From positions 122,825 to 186,824 of the forward strand of contig CAYMGQ010000003.1 of NCBI GenBank assembly GCA_964390055.1: a stretch of 64,000 nucleotides of DNA, read 5' to 3'. Each line of letters opens with the position of its first letter. The stretch's first letter is position 1. The notes beneath the pieces are model-generated. The model was not told where the DNA came from and did not search any database. It worked only from the letters and a program-made list of their open reading frames with translations. Source of the stretch: CAYMGQ01 sp964390055. Lineage in GTDB: Bacteria > Bacillota > Clostridia > Peptostreptococcales > Natronincolaceae. This document shows, piece by piece, positions 53,648 to 61,257 of this stretch. Both the position numbers and the translations under genes were made by a program.

Positions 53648-54217
53648 TTAATTATCCTGTATGGTTGATTTATTAATTATTTCTTTTAATGCCTTTGTAA
53701 TGATAGGTGCTCCTATTTTTTTATCGTCCTTACCTTTCATCTTTCCTACATCCCCAATTCCAATTATAAGGGGTGGCCTGCATTCCTTAATTATATCAAC
53801 TGTATCCCCATATAAGAAGCGCTGATTGGTAGGACAGCCATCCTTGTCGACAGCACCATTGATAATGTTGCCAAATGAATCGATGCTAAAGTCAGGTCTA
53901 ACCCCTTCAACGTCCTCCATATTGGAGGCTACAGCTATTATGCCTAAAACATCAATATTTGGATGATTTGATAATTTATATATTATTTTTTCACCTATTC
54001 CCATGTTTTTATTCCCTTCATCATCCACCATTACAATAATTGGATTGCCATTGGCTTGCATAATTAAATCAATTATTTTTTCAGCATGAATAGGTGTGGG
54101 ATTCCCAGCCGTTCTTGAAATACATCTTGCACCTACATTCCTTACAGCAGTTTCAATGGCCTCCTTAGCACAATGATCTCCATCAGTTATTAATATTATC
54201 TGTTTTTTTTTAGCCAT
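53648..54217 (-). CDS. spoVAEA: Stage V sporulation protein AEA (SpoVAEA)
   Basis: 189 residues of the SpoVAE family typical of the spoVA operon: KKQIILITDGDHCAKEAIETAVRNVGARCISRTAGNPTP (N-terminus) and DPDFSIDSFGNIINGAVDKDGC-like sequence (VRPDFSIDSFGNIINGAVDKDGCPTNQRFLYGD, about residues 105-140). SpoVA proteins form the channel for dipicolinic acid uptake by the forespore; AEA is a soluble member of unknown role. It lies downstream of a decayed spoVAB, and spoVAC, spoVAD and spoVAEB are missing here. The frame is intact. Confidence 0.88.
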   Translation of the reverse strand: MAKKKQIILITDGDHCAKEAIETAVRNVGARCISRTAGNPTPIHAEKIIDLIMQANGNPIIVMVDDEGNKNMGIGEKIIYKLSNHPNIDVLGIIAVASNMEDVEGVRPDFSIDSFGNIINGAVDKDGCPTNQRFLYGDTVDIIKECRPPLIIGIGDVGKMKGKDDKKIGAPIITKALKEIINKSTIQDN

Positions 54218-54291
54218 ATTGCCATCCCCAATACCCCTGAAATATTTGCTTATTTTTATATATTTCGGATTCCTTTATTATCTTCTTTAAT

Positions 54292-54654
54292 TAATTTAAT
54301 ATAAGCCAATAAATCAAAGAACCAAATGTTTTTCCCAACATTAATGAATATATTATGTAGATAATGTAATCCCCAATTTTTAACCCTACAATTACCACTG
54401 CAAATTTATTGAAACTCGCTAAAAACTAGCAAAGAACATAGACTAATTACCAACGAACTATATATAATTATATTTTCATAAATTAAAGTGTAATTGTAAG
54501 TTCTTGTTAGTTGGACTAGCATTGGAATAATATGTAAAACTGACAAAAGGGCTGCAAGTCCACCTCCCACAATTATACCATTGGAGAACCCTATTAATAT
54601 TTGGGATTTGGTGAATATATATCTAGCAAATCTTTTAATGTTAATTGATGCCAA
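54292..54654 (-). pseudogene. spoVAB: Decayed spoVAB (frameshifted and internally deleted)
   Basis: The frame from 54654 to 54406 gives 82 residues matching the N-terminal half of SpoVAB (GFSNGIIVGGGLAALLSVLHIIPMLVQLTRT) and ends at a TAA. A second frame, shifted by one, continues from about 54430 to the TAA at 54292-54294 and reads FNKFAVVIVGLKIGDYIIYIIYS, LMLGKTFGSLIYWLILN: the type of C-terminal sequence expected for SpoVAB. The middle third of the family (about 30 residues with the LAEVLNVIP-like block) is missing between them. So the gene looks broken by a deletion plus frameshift. The family comparison is from memory. Confidence 0.62.
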
Positions 54655-54696
54655 GTCTTAATTATAATCCTATTTTTTGATTGTATATATATTAGG

Positions 54697-54873
54697 CTAT
54701 TTATATGCAATTATTGTAACTCCTGATGAGTTTAGAATAAATACCAAGTCAGCTTTTTCAGGTGCTTTTTTTATTTTCTTATTAGTATAGAAATACAAGG
54801 AAGCAAAAACTAATAATACAAGACTTGCGATAACAATAAATAAATGTCTATTATACTTCGTAAAAAATGTCAT
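54697..54873 (-). CDS. Small single-pass membrane protein of unknown function
   Basis: 58 residues from the ATG at 54873, with a perfect GGGAGGTTA site; the longer frame upstream (to 54906) has a weaker start. Residues 10-30 are a transmembrane helix (HLFIVIASLVLLVFASLYFY), followed by TNKKIKKAPEKADLVFILNSSGVTIIAYK. It stands where spoVAA would be in the usual spoIIA-spoVA order, but I see no similarity to SpoVAA. Expression as part of the spoIIA operon, and so a forespore role, is plausible but inferred from position only. Confidence 0.5.
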   Translation of the reverse strand: MTFFTKYNRHLFIVIASLVLLVFASLYFYTNKKIKKAPEKADLVFILNSSGVTIIAYK

Positions 54874-54954
54874 AAAATAACCTCCCTCACAATTTATTAT
54901 TATCAAATATAATTATTTAATTCCCCTTATAACTTAATAAAGAAACCTATTTTC

Positions 54955-55725
54955 TTAAGGTTTCTTTATTATTTCTTTCATAATTTGTAAAACTTTTTTT
55001 TCAATTCTAGATACTTGAACCTGTGAAATTCCCAATAATTTGGAGATCTCAGTTTGAGTTTTATCCTGAAAATATCTAAGGACAATAATTTGTCTTTCCC
55101 TAGGTTCCAATTTTGACAGGGTATCCTGTAACATAATTCGATCTATAGTATCTGAATCACTTAAAGTTTCATCTTTACTTATTTTATCTATTAAGTATAT
55201 AGGAGAACCATCATCCTGATAAATGATATCGAATAGATATTCTGGATATGTACTAGATTCCAAGGCCATGATAATTTCCTCTTTTTCTATCTTTAGCTCT
55301 TCGGCAATTTCTTGAATTGTAACCTCCCTGCCTAATTCTTTAAATAATCTTTCCCTAGTCATTTTGGCCTTGGCAGCAGTTTGTTTTAAGCTCCGAGAAA
55401 CCTTAATAATACCGTCATCTCTCAAAAAACGTTTTATCTCTCCCACTATCATTGGCACAGCATAAGTAGAAAATCTTACCCCATAACTAATATCAAATTT
55501 TTTTATAGCTTTAATTAATCCAATACAGCCTAACTGAAATAAATCTTCCTTATCATAACCCCTATTGTTAAATCTATTAGTCATGCTCCTAACTAAACCT
55601 AGGTTATGCAAAACCAATGTTTCCTGTGCCTTTATATCTCCTTCTTGTGCTTCAGTTATCAGTTCCATTGTTTCCTCATGTCCTAATATCTTATTATGAC
55701 CTTTGGAAAATGCTGGTACATTCAT
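54955..55725 (-). CDS. sigF: RNA polymerase sigma-F factor (early forespore)
   Basis: 256 residues. The N-terminus contains the anti-sigma contact region (LGHEETMELITEAQEGDIKAQETLVLHNLGLVRSM); region 2 is FNNRGYDKEDLFQLGCIGLIKAIKKFDISYGVRFSTYAVPMIVGEIKRFLRDDG; region 4 holds LEPRERQIIVLRYFQDKTQTEISKLLGISQVQVSRIEKKVL. Follows spoIIAB and spoIIAA, whose products control its release after asymmetric septation. Intact. Confidence 0.96.
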   Translation of the reverse strand: MNVPAFSKGHNKILGHEETMELITEAQEGDIKAQETLVLHNLGLVRSMTNRFNNRGYDKEDLFQLGCIGLIKAIKKFDISYGVRFSTYAVPMIVGEIKRFLRDDGIIKVSRSLKQTAAKAKMTRERLFKELGREVTIQEIAEELKIEKEEIIMALESSTYPEYLFDIIYQDDGSPIYLIDKISKDETLSDSDTIDRIMLQDTLSKLEPRERQIIVLRYFQDKTQTEISKLLGISQVQVSRIEKKVLQIMKEIIKKP

Positions 55726-55737
55726 TTTATCTACCCC

Positions 55738-56175
55738 TTAATCTTTACCAAGACTTTTGAATATTTTAGTCATGTGGACCCTCGTACCTCTTCCCATCGC
55801 AGATTCTATATTTACATTGTCCATAAAAGTTTCCATAACCGTAAATCCCATCCCAGAACGCTCTAATTCGGGTTTAGAGGTATAAAGAGGTTGTCTTGCC
55901 TTATTAATATCCTCTATACCTATTCCCCTATCTTCTACTATAATTTCCAATTGATTATCTTTTATTCCGCAAATCATTGTTACCATTTGATTAGTATCCA
56001 GATATGCATGAATAATTGCATTAGTTACTGCCTCTGATACAGCTGTCTTAATATCAGATATTTCCTCAATGGTAGGGTCTAGTTGTGATGCAAAAGCTGC
56101 TACAACAATTCTAGCGAAGGCCTCGTTTTGAGACTTGCTGTAAAATTCAATTTTCATATAGTTATCATATTTCAT
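55738..56175 (-). CDS. spoIIAB: Anti-sigma-F factor SpoIIAB
   Basis: 145 residues, GHKL serine kinase. N box SEAVTNAIIHAYLD (near residue 46), G1 EDRGIGI (near 81), G2 ERSGMGFTVMETFMD (near 104). It binds sigma-F and phosphorylates SpoIIAA. The ATG has AAGGAGAGA upstream. 12 bases before sigF and 14 bases after spoIIAA: the complete spoIIA operon. Confidence 0.96.
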   Translation of the reverse strand: MKYDNYMKIEFYSKSQNEAFARIVVAAFASQLDPTIEEISDIKTAVSEAVTNAIIHAYLDTNQMVTMICGIKDNQLEIIVEDRGIGIEDINKARQPLYTSKPELERSGMGFTVMETFMDNVNIESAMGRGTRVHMTKIFKSLGKD

Positions 56176-56189
56176 AATAATTCTCTCCT

Positions 56190-56525
56190 TTACATGGACT
56201 TGATAGCATCCTTTTTATTTTTATATTTATGTATAACAGAATATAATCCAGCCAAATCAAATATTGTATCTATCCTTGGAGGGACTTCAACCACAGCTAC
56301 TTTTCCCCCGGTCTCCCTTATTTTCTTGTATCTACCGATAATTACCCCTATACCAGAACTATCCATAAACTCTAACTCCTTTAGACCGAAAATTAGATTC
56401 TTAATACGACCCTTTGATATTGCATAATCCAATTCTGAACGAATTTTTTCTGCAACATGATGATCTAATTCACCCTTTAATTTTACAATTAAAGTGTTAT
56501 AGTACTCCTCATAATGTAATTCCAA
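56190..56525 (-). CDS. spoIIAA: Anti-anti-sigma factor SpoIIAA
   Basis: 111 residues, STAS domain. Starts at TTG (56525), with GGGAGGAAAAGA upstream. GELDHHVAEKIR (near 18) and the phosphorylated motif EFMDSSGIGVIIGRY (residues ~52-66) are as in B. subtilis; Ser56 is the expected kinase target. Releases sigma-F from SpoIIAB when dephosphorylated. Confidence 0.95.
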   Translation of the reverse strand: MELHYEEYYNTLIVKLKGELDHHVAEKIRSELDYAISKGRIKNLIFGLKELEFMDSSGIGVIIGRYKKIRETGGKVAVVEVPPRIDTIFDLAGLYSVIHKYKNKKDAIKSM

Positions 56526-56556
56526 AATCTTTTCCTCCCTTATCTTTGATTTTTAT

Positions 56557-56586
56557 TACTTCTAGAAATTAGTAATTATGTCCTTC
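56557..56586 (-). promoter_or_regulatory. Possible sigma-H promoter of spoIIA
   Basis: On the minus strand GAAGGACAT (56578-56586) and CTAGAAGTA (56557-56565) are separated by 12 bases, a partial match to the sigma-H consensus (AGGAWWW with GAAT). The B. subtilis spoIIA operon uses sigma-H. The -10 side is imperfect, so this is a suggestion. Confidence 0.3.
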
Positions 56587-56723
56587 AATGAAAAAACACT
56601 AGTTTTGCCGTTTTTTACGAAAGCCTGTAAGATAGTCCCTATGTGCCTGGACTTTATTAAATTTATCATCTATACTATTATTATAAATTTTAAATATTAC
56701 CCTAGAATAAGGAGGTAGATGAT

Positions 56724-57215
56724 ATGGATTTTACCATAGGAGTCATAACTGTAAGTGATAAAGGTTCCGAGGGAAAGCGAGAAGATACTAGCGGTCCTCT
56801 AATTGAAGAGATGCTTAAATGTATTGGAGGCGTTCTGAAGGAGTATATAATCGTTGCGGATGAAAAAGAAGAAATAATAAAAGCCTTAAAATATATGAGT
56901 GATGAGGCTAATATAGATATTGTATTTACTACAGGGGGTACCGGTTTCTCATCTAGGGATATAACTCCTGAGGCAACCTTGGATGTTATCGAGAAATTAG
57001 CCCCCGGTATATCTGAAGCCATAAGAATGAGAAGCCTAGACATTACCCCCAAGGCCATGCTTTCACGAGCTGTATCTGGTATTAGAAAAAAGACCCTAAT
57101 TATAAATCTTCCAGGTAGCCCAAAGGGGGTAAAAGAAAGCTTAGAAATAATTATGCCGGCATTATCACATGGTATAGGCATATTAAAGGGTACTGAAGGC
57201 GAATGCGGAGGATAA
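56724..57215 (+). CDS. mogA: MogA/MoaB family molybdopterin adenylyltransferase
   Basis: 163 residues. GVITVSDKGSEGKREDTSGPLIEEML at the N-terminus, and FTTGGTGFSSRDITPEATLDVIEKLAPGI near residue 72 are the MoCF-biosynthesis domain signature; IINLPGSPKGVKESLEIIMPALSH closes it. Adenylates molybdopterin or supports that step in molybdenum or tungsten cofactor synthesis. Preceded by AGGAGGTAG. Convergent with moaC, with a shared terminator. Confidence 0.93.
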   Translation: MDFTIGVITVSDKGSEGKREDTSGPLIEEMLKCIGGVLKEYIIVADEKEEIIKALKYMSDEANIDIVFTTGGTGFSSRDITPEATLDVIEKLAPGISEAIRMRSLDITPKAMLSRAVSGIRKKTLIINLPGSPKGVKESLEIIMPALSHGIGILKGTEGECGG

Positions 57216-57219
57216 AAAA

Positions 57220-57247
57220 ATAAGCACCCAAGGTGCTTGTTTTTATT
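57220..57247. terminator. Bidirectional terminator between mogA and moaC
   Basis: AAGCACC (57222-57228) and GGTGCTT (57232-57238) with flanking A-run and T-run on both strands, between convergent stop codons. Confidence 0.82.
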
Positions 57248-57722
57248 CTTCAGCTACAAATGTTCCCGTCTTTCCTCCCTCTTTTCTTAACAATTTAATA
57301 TCTGTTATTTTCATTCCCCTATCTATCGCTTTGCACATATCATAGATTGTAAGGGCAGCAATAGAAACCGCAGTTAAAGCCTCCATCTCCACACCAGTTT
57401 TACCCGTGCTGCTTACAGTTGCCTCTATAACTATTTTATTTGCACTTTCATCAATTTCAAAAGTTATATCAGCCCCTGTTAAAAATATATTGTGACACAT
57501 GGGAATAAGCTCGGCAGTTCTTTTTGCTGCCATAATTCCGCCAATTTGAGAAACCCCTAAAACATCTCCCTTTGCTATATCTTCATCCATAATTTTTTGC
57601 AGGGTGGCAGACTTCATATAAATACTAGCCTGAGCTATTGCTACTCGTTTGGTATTTAATTTCTCTCCCACATTCACCATTTTAGCCCGTCCCTCTTCAT
57701 TAAAGTGAGTTAATTTCCCCAT
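57243..57722 (-). CDS. moaC: Cyclic pyranopterin monophosphate synthase MoaC
   Basis: 159 residues. TKRVAIAQASIYMKS near 26, IGGIMAAKRTAELIPMCHNIFLTG near 61 (with the HN motif), and VSSTGKTGVEMEALTAVSIAALTIYDMCKAID near 105 are conserved. Converts the MoaA product to cyclic pyranopterin in Mo-cofactor synthesis. Together with mogA it indicates a molybdo- or tungsto-enzyme in the cell; moaA is not in the window. Confidence 0.96.
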   Translation of the reverse strand: MGKLTHFNEEGRAKMVNVGEKLNTKRVAIAQASIYMKSATLQKIMDEDIAKGDVLGVSQIGGIMAAKRTAELIPMCHNIFLTGADITFEIDESANKIVIEATVSSTGKTGVEMEALTAVSIAALTIYDMCKAIDRGMKITDIKLLRKEGGKTGTFVAEE

Positions 57723-57754
57723 AAAATATACCTCCTCTTTTATCTTTTACTAAG

Positions 57755-58930
57755 TTAGTCCCTAACACTAATTATTCTCTCTTCCATTTCTTTTAAAAGC
57801 TTGTTAATTAAATTCGATCCATCTAGCAAGCTTTCGGATTGTAATATTCTATTTAATTTTGGTTTTATTACAGGGTGTTTTGGCAAAAATACGGTACAGC
57901 AATCTTCAAAAGGCAATATCGATGTTTCGTAAGTACCTATAGTCCTAGCTAAATCAATTATTTCTACCTTGTCCATGGTTATTAAAGGTCTAAATACTGG
58001 TAGTTCAACAGCTGCATTTGTAACCTGAAGTCCCTCGATAGTTTGGCTAGCAACCTGGCCTATACTTTCTCCAGTTACCAATGCCTGACACCCAGATTGT
58101 TCAGCAACTTTTTCTGCAATTTTCATCATAAATCTTCTAGATAAAATAGTCATTTCTTTACCCGGACATTTTTCATTTATCTCTTTTTGTATAGGTAGCA
58201 AATTTACTAGATTTAATTTGAAATCTCCAAAATATATTGCTAATTGGCGTGCTAGATCTAAAACCTTTTCCTGGGCTCTTTCACTGGTAAAAGGATAGCT
58301 ATGGTAATGAATTGCCTCAATAGCAACTCCCCTTTTACCTACTAACCAGCCTGCCACTGGGCTATCTATTCCCCCCGAAAGTAACAACATAGCCTTGCCA
58401 TTTGTGCCCAGAGGTAGGCCACCATGGCCATCAACTACCCTATTGTATACATAGGCGTAATTTCTAATCTCTATATTTATAGTAACATCTGGGCTATGTA
58501 CATCAACAGACACGCCTGGTGTATTATGTAAAACATGGGCACCTACTTTTCTACTTACATCAGGTGATTTTATAGGAAATGTTTTGTCAGCCCTTCGGGT
58601 TTCTATTTTAAAAGTTCTTACTGATTTACGGTTTTTAACATCTTCCAACTCCCTTAAGGCAGTATCTTTTATAATATCCATATCTACGGGAATTTTATTA
58701 GCTGGACTTATTGAAACAATTCCAAAAATTTTTTTTACTCTTTCTATAATATCATCCTCATTATAGTTTCCAACATCCACATAAATCCTACTATGTTTCT
58801 TATATACTTTAAGTTTGCCTAGATTGTTTAAAGCCTTTCTTACTTGTCCTAGTAGCTTATCCTCAAAAAATCTTCTATTCAAGCCCTTTAATACAATTTC
58901 ACCATATCGGATAATAATAACTCGGTCCAA
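57755..58930 (-). CDS. thiI: tRNA 4-thiouridine synthase ThiI
   Basis: 391 residues. N-terminal ferredoxin-like and THUMP domains (about residues 1-165), then the PP-loop motif MLLLSGGIDSPVAGW near 183. The C-terminal rhodanese domain of the E. coli protein is absent, as in Bacillus, where the dedicated cysteine desulfurase delivers sulfur directly. That enzyme is encoded 6 bases upstream. Makes 4-thiouridine at position 8 of tRNA. Confidence 0.96.
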   Translation of the reverse strand: MDRVIIIRYGEIVLKGLNRRFFEDKLLGQVRKALNNLGKLKVYKKHSRIYVDVGNYNEDDIIERVKKIFGIVSISPANKIPVDMDIIKDTALRELEDVKNRKSVRTFKIETRRADKTFPIKSPDVSRKVGAHVLHNTPGVSVDVHSPDVTINIEIRNYAYVYNRVVDGHGGLPLGTNGKAMLLLSGGIDSPVAGWLVGKRGVAIEAIHYHSYPFTSERAQEKVLDLARQLAIYFGDFKLNLVNLLPIQKEINEKCPGKEMTILSRRFMMKIAEKVAEQSGCQALVTGESIGQVASQTIEGLQVTNAAVELPVFRPLITMDKVEIIDLARTIGTYETSILPFEDCCTVFLPKHPVIKPKLNRILQSESLLDGSNLINKLLKEMEERIISVRD

Positions 58931-58936
58931 TCAACT

Positions 58937-60094
58937 TTACCTCCCAATGATTTTTCTCAATTCCTTTACATGTTTTTTTATCTTCATTACCGCATATTCC
59001 AATTCTTCCCTTGTATTTGTATAACTCAAACTAATTCTAATGGCACTTTCAATATAATCTTCCCTTAAGTTCATTCCCTCTAAAACATGGCTATAATCCT
59101 TTCTTTTGGAAGAGCAAGCCGATCCGGCAGAAACGAATATCCCATCACTTTCTAAGCTATGTAGAATGATTTCACTCTTAATACCTAAGAAAGAAACATT
59201 TATAATATGGGGTGAGTATTTTTCTGTTAATCCACTATTAAAATGTATCCTTTGTATTTTCTCATTTAATAAATCATAAAAATACTTTCTTAAATCTACA
59301 AGTTTACTTATATTTACTTGGAGATTTTCATTTGTAAGATCTACTGCCTTTCCTAGTCCTATAATCCCAGGGGTATTTTCCGTACCAGCTCTTAGTTTCC
59401 ATTCTTGGTCGCCCCCTACTAATAAAGGGGATACTCTTAAGCCCTCTCTAATATATAGTGCGCCTACTCCCTTAGGTCCATGAATTTTATGACCGCTTAT
59501 TGAAAAACTATCAACGTCTAAATCTCTTAGGGTAAAATTGATTTTACCATAGGATTGAACGCCATCAACATGTAAAATGATATTTGGATTTATCTTATTA
59601 ATTATATTGGATATCTTTCTTATGGGTTGGATGCTTCCCACCTCATTATTGACATGCATTATACTTACCAAAATAGTTTCACTAGTTATGGCCTCTTCCA
59701 ACTGTGATAAAGATATAAATCCTTCACTATCGACATCTAAATATGTAACCCGACAACCCTCTTTTTCTAATTTCCTATGTAATTCTAATACGGATTTATG
59801 TTCAATTTTAGATGTTACGAGATGATTGCCTTTGTGCTTGTTTGCAGTTACAAATCCCTGGATTGCCAAGTTATTTGCCTCAGTCCCCCCAGAGGTGAAA
59901 ATTATTTCACTTTCTTTGCAAACTAAGCTTCTAGCTAAGAGTCTCCTGACTCTTTTTATTTCTCTCTCTACCTCCACACCCTTACTGTGTAAGGAAGATG
60001 GGTTTCCATATAGCTGATCAGAGGCCCTTACCATCTCTGTTATAACATCCTTTGAAGGCCTGGTAGTTGCTGCATTATCTAAGTATACTTCCAT
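58937..60094 (-). CDS. Cysteine desulfurase (NifZ/IscS type, ThiI partner)
   Basis: 385 residues from ATG at 60094 with an AAGGGTGTGG site. MEVYLDNAATTRPS at the N-terminus, TSGGTEANNLA near 72, the PLP-lysine motif SFSISGHKIHGPKGVGAL near 200, and the cysteine loop SAGSACSSKRKDYSHVL near 325 are present. The adjacency to thiI indicates that it is the NifZ-type enzyme that supplies persulfide for tRNA thiolation. Confidence 0.94.
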   Translation of the reverse strand: MEVYLDNAATTRPSKDVITEMVRASDQLYGNPSSLHSKGVEVEREIKRVRRLLARSLVCKESEIIFTSGGTEANNLAIQGFVTANKHKGNHLVTSKIEHKSVLELHRKLEKEGCRVTYLDVDSEGFISLSQLEEAITSETILVSIMHVNNEVGSIQPIRKISNIINKINPNIILHVDGVQSYGKINFTLRDLDVDSFSISGHKIHGPKGVGALYIREGLRVSPLLVGGDQEWKLRAGTENTPGIIGLGKAVDLTNENLQVNISKLVDLRKYFYDLLNEKIQRIHFNSGLTEKYSPHIINVSFLGIKSEIILHSLESDGIFVSAGSACSSKRKDYSHVLEGMNLREDYIESAIRISLSYTNTREELEYAVMKIKKHVKELRKIIGR

Positions 60095-60257
60095 ATTCCA
60101 CACCCTTATTGTTTATAATATTTGGAATTTTTAAAAAGCTCCTGAGGGCTTAGCCTAAGGTCAGTATTTTTATTATTACCTAACAAATTACGAGAATACA
60201 TCTAGCTAATATATTGTCATAAAACTTAAAATAAAAGCATCCCAATTTCAAAGAATA

Positions 60258-60869
60258 TTAAAATCCAAGATTTTCACCAACTATATAGACATTAAGATCA
60301 GTTAACATAGGTTTATGGTTTATGATAACCGTTATATTGCACATTCTTTCCTTGCTTTGGCAATCATTACAAACTCCGGTTATAGCACAAGGAGTTTGGA
60401 GTCCAAGCCGTTTTGCATTAGGTGGACATGCCTTAGTTTTGATCCTGTCGCATGCTGAAATTATATCACTACAGATTTTATTTATTCCACAGATTACAAT
60501 GACTTTTTTGGGCCCATAATACATGCCACTTACCCTATTGCCTATACCATCAATATTTACAAGCTCCCCATCCATGGTTATAGCATTAGTACTTGATAAA
60601 TAGACATCTGAATTTAATGCCTTGCGCCTTACATCCTCCTGCTCATCTGCCTTGACTAGCCAATGCCAGTATATATTTTTTCCTGCTTCTTTTAAATCCT
60701 TATGAAGTTCCATATCCATTATAGTTTTAGAACCCCCTATACCAACATCTTCACAACTGTTCAATTCAGCTAATATTTCCTTTTTAGCAGCATCCACTGA
60801 GTCAAAATACTTGGCTCCTATTTTTCGTTTTTCAAGGTTTTTTAGCAAGTGATTCACCGTCTTTTGCAT
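60258..60869 (-). CDS. LUD-domain protein (lactate utilization protein-like)
   Basis: 203 residues from the ATG at 60869 with AAAGGAGGG upstream. The LUD (DUF162) domain features are present: DVGIGGSKTIMDMELHKDL near 44, GSTNA-like STNAITMDGELVNIDGIGNRVSGM near 93, and VIVICGINKI. A C-terminal cysteine pair region (ACPPNAKRLGLQTPCAITGVCNDCQSKERMCN) may bind metal. Related to LutC-type proteins but without an iron-sulfur partner nearby, so the role is unknown. Confidence 0.88.
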   Translation of the reverse strand: MQKTVNHLLKNLEKRKIGAKYFDSVDAAKKEILAELNSCEDVGIGGSKTIMDMELHKDLKEAGKNIYWHWLVKADEQEDVRRKALNSDVYLSSTNAITMDGELVNIDGIGNRVSGMYYGPKKVIVICGINKICSDIISACDRIKTKACPPNAKRLGLQTPCAITGVCNDCQSKERMCNITVIINHKPMLTDLNVYIVGENLGF

Positions 60870-61047
60870 ATCATACCCTCCTTTACAATTCAACAATATT
60901 ACAGTTAATTATATACCATATTTTTCACAAATCCAAATATGGGGTTGGGTAAATGTTAAGTTTGACCATGTATATTTCATAATTAGTTAATTAGTTCCAA
61001 TTATTAGTCTAAAACTATTATTATTTAAAAATTATTAGTAAAAAGTA

Positions 61048-61076
61048 TTGAATACTTTGTCCGACTTTGGTATAAT
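61048..61076 (+). promoter_or_regulatory. Strong promoter upstream of the asparaginase gene/small RNA
   Basis: TTGAAT (61048-61053) and TATAAT (61071-61076) with exactly 17 bases between. The transcript would begin near 61083 and reaches an intrinsic terminator at 61154-61180 before the asparaginase start. Confidence 0.78.
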
Positions 61077-61082
61077 CATCAT

Positions 61083-61180
61083 GTGGTTATCCCCCTGATA
61101 ACCTCATAAAATAATCTCTATTCCCAATACTCGTTTCAACATTTTATATTTATTTCCGGGTAAATCCCGGAATTTTTTTT
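61083..61180 (+). ncRNA. Candidate short RNA or terminating leader, about 98 nt
   Basis: Bounded by a near-consensus promoter and a strong intrinsic terminator. The 5' part forms GGTTATC-CCCCT-GATAACC, a 7-bp perfect hairpin with a 5-base C-rich loop (61085-61103); a ~50-base A/T-rich stretch follows; the terminator TTCCGGG-TAAAT-CCCGGAA with eight T closes it. I do not recognise the sequence as a known riboswitch. It could be an independent small RNA or an attenuator in front of the asparaginase gene. The C-rich loop could pair with the CGGG of the terminator stem. Confidence 0.5.
61154..61180 (+). terminator. Intrinsic terminator upstream of asparaginase
   Basis: TTCCGGG (61154-61160), loop TAAAT, CCCGGAA (61166-61172), then eight T (61173-61180). 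A textbook intrinsic terminator placed 77 bases before the asparaginase ATG. Confidence 0.88.
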
Positions 61181-61227
61181 GTATAAATAGCATTTATTTG
61201 TTAATATGTAATAAGTAGATAAGGGGA

Positions 61228-61245
61228 TTAGATAAAATTATCTAA
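61228..61245 (+). promoter_or_regulatory. Palindrome next to the asparaginase ribosome binding site
   Basis: TTAGATAA and TTATCTAA form a perfect 8-base inverted repeat with a two-base centre, ending at the AAAGGAGGG of the asparaginase gene. It could be an operator, or an RNA hairpin that modulates ribosome access. No known regulator motif is recognised. Confidence 0.35.
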
Positions 61246-61257
61246 AGGAGGGATTCT

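Noticed and set aside
56702..57181. 159-codon minus-strand open frame opposite mogA
   Set aside because: It is antisense to a clear MogA/MoaB gene; low complexity (runs of Ser/Ile), no ribosome binding site and no recognisable family.
61085..61120. PreQ1-type riboswitch before asparaginase
   Set aside because: The small hairpin and A-rich tail look alike at first, but loop sequence and pairing do not fit the preQ1-I consensus.
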